A model generated the notes under the pieces. That model searched no databases, was not told where the DNA came from, and saw only the letters and a program-made list of their open reading frames with translations. Position numbers and translations under genes: made by a program. This document shows, one piece after another, positions 1 through 6,463 of a DNA stretch of 8,441 bases (position 1 is the stretch's first letter; the number at the start of each line of letters is the position of its first letter). Where the stretch lies: NCBI GenBank assembly GCA_945631445.1, contig CALZCR010000047.1, positions 1 through 8,441 on the forward strand, given 5' to 3'. This DNA comes from an uncultured Corynebacterium sp. (GTDB taxonomy: Bacteria > Actinomycetota > Actinomycetes > Mycobacteriales > Mycobacteriaceae).

Positions 1-18
1 CGCCCGCCGGCGAAGAAG

Positions 19-24
19 TAGGCT
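19..24 (+). promoter_or_regulatory. Possible -10 element ahead of the YbjN gene pair
   Basis: TAGGCT fits the loose actinobacterial -10 pattern TANNNT and would give a leader of about 40 bases before the GTG at 70. The matching -35 would lie outside the window, so it cannot be assessed. A short inverted repeat (AGGGG at 27-31 with CCCCT at 39-43) lies in the predicted leader. The match is weak and unsupported by anything else. Confidence 0.22.
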
Positions 25-69
25 GAAGGGGTTGTTTCCCCCTACCGCCGAAAGGACCGTGTCACCGAC

Positions 70-579
70 GTGACCGACATCGACAGCCCCGCCGGTTCTG
101 AACCGGACACCGCCATCGCCGAGGTGACCCCGACGCGGGTGGCAGAAATCTTGCGGGCGGAAGATCTCGAACACCGCCTCGACTCCGCCGCCGTCGGCGC
201 GAACGAGACCCCGCTCACCGTGGTGCGCACCGGTTTCGTCAACTCCGCGGTGTCCTACACCGTCGCCGACGACCAGCTGGTCATGGAAGCGCTCTGGCGG
301 GGCACCTTCGAGGCTGACCGCGCCGTGCGGCTGCTGGCCTGGATCAACAACTGGAACCAGACGCAGTTCGCCCCCACCATGCGATTTTTCGAACAGGCCG
401 ACGGCCAGCTGGTGGCCAGCGCCATCGACCTGGTCCCCGTGGCCGCGGGCTTAAGCCGCAACCAGCTCGCCGTGTTCGTGCTCAGCTGCCTGGACAACGT
501 CACCCGGGCGTTCCGCGAGCTGGAAGAAGATTTCCCTGACCTGGTGACCTGGATGGAGGACGACCATGACCACAGCTGA
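70..579 (+). CDS. YbjN domain-containing protein (first of a tandem pair)
   Basis: The predicted protein has 169 residues and is soluble, with no signal peptide or membrane segment. Residues 1-20 are an acidic, probably disordered leader. Residues 22 to about 157 resemble the YbjN family, a fold related to type III secretion chaperones whose biochemical role is not established. Visible hallmarks are a predicted beta region around 60-75, a helix with WINNWNQ at 91-97, a strand pair at 103-122, and a PVAAG turn at 123-127 followed by an amphipathic helix to about 152. The C-terminus is acidic and histidine-containing. The GTG at 70 is the only sensible start in this frame, but its ribosome binding site (AAAGGA, 51-56) is about 13 bases away, which is long. 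The 3' end overlaps the next gene by 14 bases, so the two are probably co-transcribed and translationally coupled. Function is unknown. The family call rests on pattern only. Confidence 0.8.
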   Translation: MTDIDSPAGSEPDTAIAEVTPTRVAEILRAEDLEHRLDSAAVGANETPLTVVRTGFVNSAVSYTVADDQLVMEALWRGTFEADRAVRLLAWINNWNQTQFAPTMRFFEQADGQLVASAIDLVPVAAGLSRNQLAVFVLSCLDNVTRAFRELEEDFPDLVTWMEDDHDHS

Positions 580-1021
580 TCTCACCCCCGCGACCATCGA
601 CCGCGTCGCCGACGTGATGTCCGGCTTCGGCGTCGAAGTAAACAAGGCCGAGCACATGGAGGTGGCCAAGGCCAACCTCAACGGACTGTCCGTGACCTTC
701 GCGATCTTGGGCTCCGTGCTCATCGTGCGCGCCGAAGCCGACAGCGGCGTCGAGACCAAGACCGCGGACGCGACCTGGTACCTGGCGGCCAACCAACTCA
801 ACAGCACCACCGCCGGCGCCCGCGCCGTGATCGTGGACGCCTTCGAATCCCTGGTGGTGCGCACTGAACGCAGCCTGCCCGTGGCCGCGGGCGTCAGCGA
901 CGAGCAGCTCGCCACCGGGCTCCGCCACTGCGTCGACCAGGTCATCACCACCCATGACGCGTTGCGGACGGTGGCGGAGCAGATCACCGAGCAGTTGGGG
1001 GCGCAGACCCCGGACGCTTAA
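566..1021 (+). CDS. YbjN domain-containing protein (second of a tandem pair)
   Basis: The predicted protein has 151 residues and is soluble. It shares its plan with the preceding gene: a helix at 9-21, strands around 40-56 and 68-75, a helical stretch NQLNSTTAGARAVIV at 76-90, and PVAAG at 105-109 followed by SDEQL and a CVDQV helix. The equivalent part of the first protein has PVAAG, SRNQL and CLDNV, so the two look like paralogues from an old tandem duplication that has diverged strongly. The start is well supported, because the ATG at 566 follows GGAGGA (555-560) with a 5-base spacer inside the upstream gene. The TAA stop at 1019-1021 overlaps the stop of the convergent ppk2 gene. YbjN proteins are called possible sensory-transduction or chaperone-like proteins by annotation pipelines. 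Nothing here proves either role. The pair may form a heterodimer (inference). Confidence 0.78.
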   Translation: MTTADLTPATIDRVADVMSGFGVEVNKAEHMEVAKANLNGLSVTFAILGSVLIVRAEADSGVETKTADATWYLAANQLNSTTAGARAVIVDAFESLVVRTERSLPVAAGVSDEQLATGLRHCVDQVITTHDALRTVAEQITEQLGAQTPDA

Positions 1022-1032
1022 CCGGATTTTTT
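1010..1032 (+). terminator. Weak candidate terminator for the YbjN genes
   Basis: CCGG (1010-1013) and CCGG (1022-1025) can form a 4-bp stem with an 8-base loop, followed by A and six T residues (1027-1032). A second small hairpin (GGGG 998-1001, CCCC 1008-1011) lies just before it. The stem is too short to be convincing. The T-run also encodes the lysines at the end of the antisense ppk2 gene, so it may be a coincidence of coding. Confidence 0.25.
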
Positions 1033-1875
1033 GACCTGGCGGAGCAGTTCCGCCCGGTCGTGGTCCGGGCTCGGCCACGGCTGCTGCAGATCGCACAGCG
1101 CCTCGACCAGCAGGTGCTTGATCACTGTCCGGGCGTATTTTTTATTGTCGCCCGGAACGCAGTACCACGGCGCCTGCTCCGTGGAGGTCCGCTCCAAGGC
1201 CACCTGATACGCCTGCATGTACTCGTCCCACTTGGCGCGCGTTCCTAAGTCGCTGGGGTGGAACTTCCAGAACTTCTCCGGATTCTGCAACCGGTCCGTC
1301 AAATTCTTTTTCTGAAATTCCGGCGAAATATGCAGCATCACCTTGATGATGCGGGTGCCGAACGCCGCCGCGGAGCGCTCAAAGTCGACGATGGCGCCGT
1401 AGCGTCGCTCGATCTCGTCTTCCGAGGCCATCTTCTCCACCCGCTGGACGAGCACGTCTTCATAGTGGGAACGGTCGAAGGCGACGATCTCTCCCCGGCC
1501 GGGCATGTGGCGGGTGACCCGCCAGAGAAAATCGTGCTTGGCCTCTTCCTCGCTCGGGGCGCCGAACGCCGCCGTCCGGTAGCCCAGCGGGTGCAACGGC
1601 CGGAACACGTGCCGGATCGCCCCGCCTTTGCCCGAGGTGTCCATCCCCTGCAGGATCAGCAACAACGACCCCGTCTCCTGGTTGCCCGTCTTCGCGTTCG
1701 CCCAGAGGTTGGTCTGTAAGTCCTCGAGCCTGTCGTCGTGCTGCTCGTACTCCTGATCCAAATCATCTTTGTCGCCCCGGAAGAAAGGGGTGCTGGCGGG
1801 ATCCACGTCGCTGAGGTCGAATCCTTCCGTGACCCGCAGTGCGTCGATGTCTTTGATTCTGATTTTCTCCGGCAT
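1018..1875 (-). CDS. ppk2: PPK2-family polyphosphate:nucleotide phosphotransferase
   Basis: The enzyme transfers phosphate between inorganic polyphosphate and nucleotides in the cytoplasm. The 285-residue protein has a P-loop kinase core. Walker A is GMDTSGKGG at 77-85, and the Walker B-type segment is AFDRSHYEDVLV at 132-143, where the DRSHYED signature carries the metal-binding aspartate. A lid region follows at 187-206 (FQKKNLTDRLQNPEKFWKF, basic and aromatic). The sequence FDRS(H/Y)YE followed by VLV.RV resembles the PPK2-related group that includes class III enzymes able to phosphorylate AMP and ADP, rather than the longer class I proteins. This subclass is an inference. I chose the ATG at 1875 (MPEKIRIK), because an in-frame extension to 1959 would run through the nusB terminator and add an unlikely Arg/Gly/Pro-rich leader. 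A -10 element sits 8 bases before this ATG, so the mRNA may be leaderless. The gene is monocistronic and convergent with the YbjN pair. Confidence 0.93.
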   Translation of the reverse strand: MPEKIRIKDIDALRVTEGFDLSDVDPASTPFFRGDKDDLDQEYEQHDDRLEDLQTNLWANAKTGNQETGSLLLILQGMDTSGKGGAIRHVFRPLHPLGYRTAAFGAPSEEEAKHDFLWRVTRHMPGRGEIVAFDRSHYEDVLVQRVEKMASEDEIERRYGAIVDFERSAAAFGTRIIKVMLHISPEFQKKNLTDRLQNPEKFWKFHPSDLGTRAKWDEYMQAYQVALERTSTEQAPWYCVPGDNKKYARTVIKHLLVEALCDLQQPWPSPDHDRAELLRQVKKSG

Positions 1876-1883
1876 GCCCGCCC

Positions 1884-1889
1884 AGTGTA
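1884..1889 (-). promoter_or_regulatory. -10 element of a probable leaderless ppk2 promoter
   Basis: On the minus strand TACACT (matching TANNNT and the corynebacterial TANANT) is followed by eight bases and then the ppk2 ATG. Transcription starting 6-9 bases after the hexamer would begin at or next to the A of ATG. No good purine-rich ribosome binding site is present and no clear -35 is visible (TGGGCG at the expected distance). The element lies between the nusB terminator and ppk2, where a separate promoter is needed. Confidence 0.5.
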
Positions 1890-1914
1890 ACCGCCCCGGA
1901 CGATCCCGCCCAGG

Positions 1915-1954
1915 AAAAACCGGCCGCCCGCAGCACATGCTGCGAACGGCCGGT
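1915..1954 (-). terminator. Strong intrinsic terminator after nusB
   Basis: Reading the minus strand, the hairpin begins 13 bases after the nusB stop. ACCGGCCG (1954-1947) pairs perfectly with CGGCCGGT (1926-1919). After a 2x2 internal loop, an inner stem of CGCAGCA (1944-1938) pairs with TGCTGCG (1935-1929). A run of five T residues follows (1919-1915, the first also closing the stem). On the opposite strand no T-run follows the stem, so it is directional. It marks the end of the aro-pepQ-efp-nusB transcription unit. Confidence 0.9.
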
Positions 1955-1967
1955 GTCATAGCCCAGC

Positions 1968-2549
1968 TCAGGAACGGGCGTCGGTGCCCTCGCCCGTGTC
2001 TTCCTCGTCCAGGTCCTCCTCATCGACGTCTTCTGCGTCGACGGGCTCCTGGTTCATGGGGTTGTCCGCGGAACGCGACTGGGCGATGTCGTCCAACACC
2101 GCATGAATGTACGGTGAACCCGCGTCGGTGGAATACTGCGCCGCCATCTCGACTCCGTCGACCACCGCGGTCGCCGGCGGGACGTCGGGGTTGAAGAGCA
2201 GCTCCCAGGCGCTGACCCGGAGAATGGCGCGGTCGACGGCCGGCAGACGGTGCAGCTCCCAGTCCTCCGAGAGGTACCGGGCGATCGCCTCGTCGATCTC
2301 GTCGAGCTTTTCTGCCGCCCCCGTGATGATTTCCCGGGTGTACTCGGCCACCGGAGCCACGACGGGGTCGGGGCGGCGCGCCAAGTCGACGCGGTCCTCG
2401 ACGATGGCGACCGGGTCGATGTCGCGGGATTCCGCTTCAAAGAGAATGTCGGCGGCGCGGCGGCGGGCCCGGTAGCGGGCGCCGCGGCGACGGTAGTTGA
2501 TCTCGTCGGAGCCCGCAGACTCGACGTTGTTCGGGGTTGCCTCTGACAA
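1968..2549 (-). CDS. nusB: Transcription antitermination factor NusB
   Basis: NusB binds boxA RNA with S10 (NusE) and promotes antitermination of rRNA transcription. The 193-residue protein has the all-helical NusB domain at about 22-157. The Arg-rich helix [16 protein letters not shown] (25-40) is the expected boxA RNA-binding face. The family core [24 protein letters not shown] is at 96-119, and the C-terminal helices end at YIHAVLDDI (147-155). The usual DEAVEIA and FVNGVLD of many homologues read DGVEMA (131-136) and YIHAVLD here, which I associate with corynebacteria. A 20-residue N-terminal extension and a tail of about 30 residues rich in Asp and Glu (170-189) flank the domain. The start is a TTG at 2549, with AGGAACGGAC overlapping the efp stop just upstream. 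No ATG or GTG is available in frame before the RNA-binding helix. It is the last gene of the unit, 11 bases after efp. Confidence 0.95.
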   Translation of the reverse strand: MSEATPNNVESAGSDEINYRRRGARYRARRRAADILFEAESRDIDPVAIVEDRVDLARRPDPVVAPVAEYTREIITGAAEKLDEIDEAIARYLSEDWELHRLPAVDRAILRVSAWELLFNPDVPPATAVVDGVEMAAQYSTDAGSPYIHAVLDDIAQSRSADNPMNQEPVDAEDVDEEDLDEEDTGEGTDARS

Positions 2550-2560
2550 CGTGTCCGTTC

Positions 2561-3124
2561 CTAGTTGTTGGTGCGGGAGAGGTACTCACCCGTACGGGTG
2601 TCGACCTTCACCACATTGCCGGTCTCGATGAACAGCGGAACCTGGATCTCCGCGCCGGTTTCCAGGGTGGCGGGCTTGCTGCCACCGGTGGAACGGTCGC
2701 CCTGCAGGCCCGGCTCGGTGTGCGAGATCTCCAGGTCCACGGACACCGGCAGCTCGCCGAAGAGCGCTTCGCCCTCGTAGAAGGACACCTGCACGCGCAT
2801 GTTCTCCTTCAGGAAGGCGCCGGCGTCGCCGAACTTCTCGGTCGGCAGCTCGAACTGCTCGTAGTTGGAGTCGTCCATGACCACGAAGGCGGTGCCGTCG
2901 TTGTACAGGTAGGTCATGTCGCGGCGGTCGACGGTCGCGGTCTCGACCTTGACGCCGGCGTTGAAGGTCTTGTCCACGGTCTTGCCGGAGACGATCTCCT
3001 TCAGCTTGGTGCGGACGAAAGCGGGGCCCTTGCCCGGCTTGACGTGCTGGAATTCGACGATCTGCGAAAGCTTGCCATCGATGACCAGAACAAGGCCGTT
3101 CTTGAAGTCGGCGGTGGTTGCCAC
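2561..3124 (-). CDS. efp: Translation elongation factor P
   Basis: EF-P binds between the P and E sites of stalled ribosomes and speeds peptide bond formation in proline stretches. The 187-residue length is typical. Three beta-barrel domains are recognisable: a KOW-like N-terminal domain (1 to about 63), a central OB domain (about 64-128), and a C-terminal OB domain ending [10 protein letters not shown]. The loop that reaches the peptidyl-transferase centre reads [12 protein letters not shown] (29-40), with Lys32 at the tip inside PGKGP. From established work on actinobacterial EF-P, this proline-bracketed lysine works without the EpmA/EpmB or rhamnosyl modifications used elsewhere. I therefore expect no modification genes, and none are in the window. 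The start is a GTG at 3124, preceded by AAAGGAGA with a 6-base spacer. It follows pepQ after 43 bases, an AT-richer gap that could hold a weak internal promoter. Confidence 0.97.
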   Translation of the reverse strand: MATTADFKNGLVLVIDGKLSQIVEFQHVKPGKGPAFVRTKLKEIVSGKTVDKTFNAGVKVETATVDRRDMTYLYNDGTAFVVMDDSNYEQFELPTEKFGDAGAFLKENMRVQVSFYEGEALFGELPVSVDLEISHTEPGLQGDRSTGGSKPATLETGAEIQVPLFIETGNVVKVDTRTGEYLSRTNN

Positions 3125-3130
3125 GAATGT

Positions 3131-3138
3131 TCTCCTTT
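3131..3138 (-). promoter_or_regulatory. Strong ribosome binding site fixing the efp start
   Basis: AAAGGAGA on the minus strand lies 6 bases before the GTG start of efp. It is the best Shine-Dalgarno match in the unit. This fits a highly expressed translation factor and supports the GTG rather than any downstream codon. Confidence 0.75.
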
Positions 3139-3167
3139 GGCGTTGAAGCGGTTGCTGTTGATTAAAA

Positions 3168-4262
3168 CTACACCACCAGCAGCTCTTTACTCACACCAGC
3201 CGTGATCACCCGGGGCGATCCTTGTGTGATGATCACCGTGTCTTCGATCCGCACGCCGCCCCGGCCGGGCACGTAAATCCCCGGCTCGACGGTCAGCGTC
3301 ATGTTTTCCGCCAGGCGTCCCTGCCCCACCACGGACGCGGAGGGGGCTTCGTGGACTTCCGCACCGATGCCGTGGCCGGTGGAGTGCACGAAGTATTCCC
3401 CGTACCCGGCCTCGGCGATGATCTCCCGGCAGGCGGCGTCCACGTCCACCAGCGCTGTCCCGGCCCGGGCGGCGTCGACGCCGGCGCGTTGGGCGCGCGC
3501 CACGATCTCGTAGATTTCCCGGGAGAAGTCATCAGCTTCGCCGACCACCACGGTGCGGGTCATGTCTGAATTGAGTCCGGCCCGGTGGGCGCCGAAATCG
3601 ACGGTGACCAGGTCGCCCCGCTCCAGGACCCGGTCACCCGCCCCGTGGTGGGGGCGGGAAGAGTTCGGTCCGGAAGCCACGATGGTCTCGAAGCTGGTCC
3701 GCTCCGACCCCAGCCTGCGCATGTGGTGTTCGAGGTCCGCGGCCACGTCGCGCTCTCGGCGGCCCGCCGCGATCTGTCCGGCCGACAGCAGCTCGTTGAA
3801 CGCGTCGACGGCGATCTCAGCGACGGTGGTCAACCGCTCCAATTCGACGTTGTCTTTGATCAGCCGCTGCTGCTCGATGACCCCGGAGACGGGCACGAGG
3901 GTCACGTCCTCCCCGCAGGCCTCCTGCAGCTTTTCCAGCTGGCCCACGGTCACCACGTCGGCTTCGAAGCCGATGCGGCGGGGGCCGGGGACGTCGCGCA
4001 AGAGGCTGACCGCGCTGTTGCGCGCGATATGTGCCTCGATGTCGGGCACTTCTTCGGCGATCTGGGTGGTGTAGCGGCCGTCGGTGGCGATGGCGGCGCT
4101 CAAATCTTTGCTGATCACCATCGCGCCGTTGGATCCCGAAAACCCGGAATAATAACGGACGTGGATCATCCGGGTCACCAGCATGGCGTCGATGCGCTGG
4201 CCGGCGAGGGTGGCCGCCAGCGCTCGGCGTCGGGTAGCGAAACGGGTGTCAGCGTAAGCCAT
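3168..4262 (-). CDS. pepQ: M24B family Xaa-Pro peptidase (aminopeptidase P / prolidase type)
   Basis: This is a cytoplasmic dinuclear-metal peptidase that cleaves the bond before proline in short peptides. The 364-residue protein has a creatinase-like N-terminal domain (about 8-135, containing [10 protein letters not shown] at 37-46) and a C-terminal pita-bread catalytic domain (about 140-360). All five metal ligands are present: Asp222 (TVDFG), Asp233 (SDMTRT), His297 (HSTGHGIG), Glu326 (TVEPGIY) and Glu340 (RIEDT). His206, in the RPHHGAGD segment, is the expected proton-shuttle region. The ATG at 4262 has GGAGAG 6 bases upstream. The gene follows aroQ after a 44-base gap and precedes efp. 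Sequence alone does not distinguish an aminopeptidase (tri-peptides and longer) from a dipeptidase. The name pepQ follows the usual corynebacterial annotation at this position. Confidence 0.93.
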   Translation of the reverse strand: MAYADTRFATRRRALAATLAGQRIDAMLVTRMIHVRYYSGFSGSNGAMVISKDLSAAIATDGRYTTQIAEEVPDIEAHIARNSAVSLLRDVPGPRRIGFEADVVTVGQLEKLQEACGEDVTLVPVSGVIEQQRLIKDNVELERLTTVAEIAVDAFNELLSAGQIAAGRRERDVAADLEHHMRRLGSERTSFETIVASGPNSSRPHHGAGDRVLERGDLVTVDFGAHRAGLNSDMTRTVVVGEADDFSREIYEIVARAQRAGVDAARAGTALVDVDAACREIIAEAGYGEYFVHSTGHGIGAEVHEAPSASVVGQGRLAENMTLTVEPGIYVPGRGGVRIEDTVIITQGSPRVITAGVSKELLVV

Positions 4263-4306
4263 GAAACACTCTCCATGGTCGGGTCGGGAGCAACGTCCCT
4301 CCCACT

Positions 4307-4756
4307 CTACTGCGTCGGCCGTCCCGCAAAGTCCTGCAGGGCGTAGCGGTACCCGGCCACCCCCAACCCGGCGATCACTCCGCGGGCGAGGGGGGAAAGA
4401 AAGGAATGGTGCCGGAACTGTTCCCGGGCGTGCACGTTGGAGATGTGCACCTCGATGAACCCCGCCCCGTCGGCGACCTCCGCCAAGGCGTCACGCAGCG
4501 CCACGGAGGTATGGGTGAATCCGCCCGGGTTGATGATCACGCCCCAGCCCTGGTCGGCGGCCTCGTGGACCCAGTCGAGCAGGTCGCCTTCGTGGTTGGA
4601 CTGTCGGCATTCGATCCCGACGCCCATATCCCGGGCATGGGCCGCGAGGTCGGCTTCGACGTCGGCGAGGGTGGTGGAGCCGTAGATCTCCGGCTGCCTT
4701 TTGCCCAGCCGGTTGAGGTTCGGTCCGTTGAGGACGAGGACGGTCTCTGGTCGCAT
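4307..4756 (-). CDS. aroQ: Type II 3-dehydroquinate dehydratase
   Basis: The enzyme converts 3-dehydroquinate to 3-dehydroshikimate, step 3 of the shikimate pathway. Type II enzymes are flavodoxin-like dodecamers unrelated to type I AroD. With the ATG at 4756 the protein has 149 residues, the normal family length. It shows [11 protein letters not shown] (8-18), the flexible lid GKRQPEIYG (18-26) with Arg20 and catalytic Tyr25, NHEG (54-57), NPGGFTHTS (76-84) with Asn76, EVHISN (102-107) with catalytic His104, and Arg111 and Arg115 near the end of the site. I preferred 4756 because GGAG lies 6 bases upstream and family members begin only a few residues before the NGPN motif. An ATG at 4777, seven codons earlier, overlaps the aroB stop as ATGA but has no Shine-Dalgarno sequence. 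Translational coupling from it cannot be excluded. Confidence 0.95.
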   Translation of the reverse strand: MRPETVLVLNGPNLNRLGKRQPEIYGSTTLADVEADLAAHARDMGVGIECRQSNHEGDLLDWVHEAADQGWGVIINPGGFTHTSVALRDALAEVADGAGFIEVHISNVHAREQFRHHSFLSPLARGVIAGLGVAGYRYALQDFAGRPTQ

Positions 4757-4773
4757 GCTCTGCTCCGGCCCGC

Positions 4774-5847
4774 TCATCGCGCCAACGCCGCGTAGGCGGC
4801 CTGCAGCTCGTCGAGGCTGGGCCCTTCAAGCCGGGTCATCTCGCCGACCGCCCCGTCCAAGGCGACGAACCGGATGACGCCGTCGCGGTTTTTCTTGTCG
4901 CGGGTCATGGCGTCGTAGAGCTCCTCGAAATGGCCGCCCGGGTAGCTGGTGGGCAGGCCGATGGACGACAGGATCGCCCGGTGGCGCTCGACCAGCTCGG
5001 CGTCGATCAGCCCCCGCTGGTGCGCGAGGTGGGCGACGAACATCATGCCGACGGCGACGGCGTGGCCGTGGCGCCACCGGTAGTTTTCCCGCAGTTCCAC
5101 CGCGTGGCCGAAGGTGTGTCCGTAGTTGAGGATCTCGCGCAGCCCGGACTCTTTGAGGTCCTGGCCCACGACGTCGGCCTTGACGGCCACGGAGCGGGTC
5201 ACCAGTTCGGTCAGGCGTGCCGACGGCCGCAGGCACTCCTCCGGGTTCTCCTCATATAGCTCCAGGATGCGCTCATCGGCGATGAAGCCGGCCTTGATGA
5301 TCTCCGCGGAGCCGGCGATCATCTCTTCTTCGGGCAACGTCGCCAGGATCTCCATGTCGATGAAGACCCCGGACGGCTCGTGAAAAGAGCCGACGAGGTT
5401 TTTGCCAGCCGCGGTGTTGATGCCGGTCTTGCCTCCCACGGCGGCGTCGACCATCGCCAGCAGGGTGGTCGGCACCTGAATGACGTTGAGGCCACGCATC
5501 CAGGTGGCGGCGACGAAACCGGCCAAGTCGGTGGCGGCCCCGCCGCCGACGCCGATGACCAGATCGCGCCGGCTCAGGCCGATCTCTGCGAACCTGTCCC
5601 AGAGCTTCCCGGCCGTCTCCAGGGTTTTTCCGGCTTCCGCGTCCGGCACCTGCACCAGGTGGGCGTCGACGCCGGAGGGGCGCAGGCTCGCGGCGATCTG
5701 CCGGGCGGCGGCCGCCAGCGGCGGCTGGTGCACCAGCGCGACTTTCGCCGCCTTCAGGGCCACGCCCCGGTCGGCGATGCTGTCCGCGAGGTCGTGGTCG
5801 ATGACGACCTCGTAGGGCGAGGGGCCGTTGACGGCGATGACGGTCAT
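4774..5847 (-). CDS. aroB: 3-dehydroquinate synthase
   Basis: The enzyme converts DAHP to 3-dehydroquinate, step 2 of the shikimate pathway, using NAD and a divalent metal (zinc or cobalt). The 357 residues match the family. An N-terminal Rossmann-type domain holds the NAD-binding segment [13 protein letters not shown] (99-111), and [19 protein letters not shown] (126-144) brings Lys140 to the substrate, with Lys149 in GKNLVG. The C-terminal helical domain supplies the metal ligands Glu182 (SAEIIKAG), His244 (NYGHTFGH) and His262 ([10 protein letters not shown]), and His248 is the active-site partner. All key residues are intact. The ATG at 5847 lies 28 bases after the aroK stop. Its only Shine-Dalgarno candidate, GAAAGG at 5864-5859, is 11 bases away, so initiation may be moderate. 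Its stop overlaps the alternative aroQ start by four bases. Confidence 0.97.
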   Translation of the reverse strand: MTVIAVNGPSPYEVVIDHDLADSIADRGVALKAAKVALVHQPPLAAAARQIAASLRPSGVDAHLVQVPDAEAGKTLETAGKLWDRFAEIGLSRRDLVIGVGGGAATDLAGFVAATWMRGLNVIQVPTTLLAMVDAAVGGKTGINTAAGKNLVGSFHEPSGVFIDMEILATLPEEEMIAGSAEIIKAGFIADERILELYEENPEECLRPSARLTELVTRSVAVKADVVGQDLKESGLREILNYGHTFGHAVELRENYRWRHGHAVAVGMMFVAHLAHQRGLIDAELVERHRAILSSIGLPTSYPGGHFEELYDAMTRDKKNRDGVIRFVALDGAVGEMTRLEGPSLDELQAAYAALAR

Positions 5848-5875
5848 GAGAGGCGGGGCCTTTCTTCGGGGGCGG

Positions 5876-6463
5876 TTAGAGCGATTCCAGGAAGCTGAGC
5901 ACGTCGGCCACGATCTGCTGTGGCGTGCGGCAGTCGCTACGGACCCGGTGGTCCGCGACTTCGCGGTACAAGGGCCCGCGGGTTTCGAGCAGGCTCCGGT
6001 AGTGGGCGGCCGGGTCCGCGGACTCCAGCACCGGGCGGGAGCTGTCCCCGGAGGTGCGTCGGACGCCCTCTTCCGCGGAAATGTCGACCCACACGACGGT
6101 GTGCTGGCTGAGCAGCTCCCGGGTCGATTCGGTCAACACCGCTCCCCCGCCCAGGCTGACGACCCCGCCGGTGCGCAGCGCGTCGGCCACGTGGCGGGCC
6201 TCGAGCTCACGGAAAGCCGTCTCGCCCAGCTCCGCGAACACCGAACCGCAGGGGCGGCCGGACTCTTGCTCGATGAGTTGGTCGGAGTCGACCAACGGCA
6301 GGCTCAGCGCCCGGCCCAGCCGACGCCCGATGGTGGTCTTGCCAGCGCCGGGCGGCCCGACCAGCACCACCTTCGGACGCGTGTGGCACACGGCCGGGGC
6401 AGGGTTGTCCTCCGGCAGCAGCGGCACGTCAGTGGCCACGATCGAGCTTCCCGACTCAGTCAT
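5876..6463 (-). CDS. aroK: Shikimate kinase
   Basis: The enzyme phosphorylates shikimate at the 3-hydroxyl using ATP, step 5 of the pathway. The 195-residue protein is a small P-loop kinase. Walker A is GPPGAGKTT at 36-44, the shikimate-binding aspartates are in VDSDQ (58-62), Arg85 follows AF in TAFRELE, and the GGG substrate loop is SLGGGAV (103-109). The lid arginine is in SRPVL (142-146), and a conserved late arginine is in PLYREVA (164-170). The C-terminus is normal. The first 30 residues are an extension compared with the compact mycobacterial enzyme. The ATG at 6463 is preceded by GGAGG with 5 bases, which is decisive over the in-frame TTG at 6475, because the GGAGG would be coding there. 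The start lies inside the aroC 3' end (8-base overlap), which implies tight coupling. Confidence 0.95.
   Translation of the reverse strand: MTESGSSIVATDVPLLPEDNPAPAVCHTRPKVVLVGPPGAGKTTIGRRLGRALSLPLVDSDQLIEQESGRPCGSVFAELGETAFRELEARHVADALRTGGVVSLGGGAVLTESTRELLSQHTVVWVDISAEEGVRRTSGDSSRPVLESADPAAHYRSLLETRGPLYREVADHRVRSDCRTPQQIVADVLSFLESL

Noticed and set aside
27..43. Inverted repeat AGGGG/CCCCT ahead of the first YbjN gene as an operator
   Set aside because: Five-base arms with a 7-base loop are expected by chance at this GC content, and no regulator gene adjoins it.
500..1096. A 198-codon minus-strand frame opposite the second YbjN gene
   Set aside because: It overlaps both the YbjN gene and the ppk2 3' end. 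It is Gly/Arg/His-rich and lacks a family signature.
3125..3167. Possible internal promoter between pepQ and efp (TTTAAT near the pepQ stop)
   Set aside because: The AT-rich patch resembles a -10, but no -35 is visible and the hexamer overlaps the pepQ stop region. Not enough to list as a feature.
4286..4303. Short hairpin between aroQ and pepQ (GGGAG and CTCCC arms)
   Set aside because: Five base pairs with an 8-base loop and no T-run. This is too weak to call a terminator or attenuator in high-GC DNA.
3585..4346. A 253-codon plus-strand frame opposite pepQ
   Set aside because: Shadow of pepQ. There is no recognisable domain, and the composition mirrors the antisense of the third-position GC bias.
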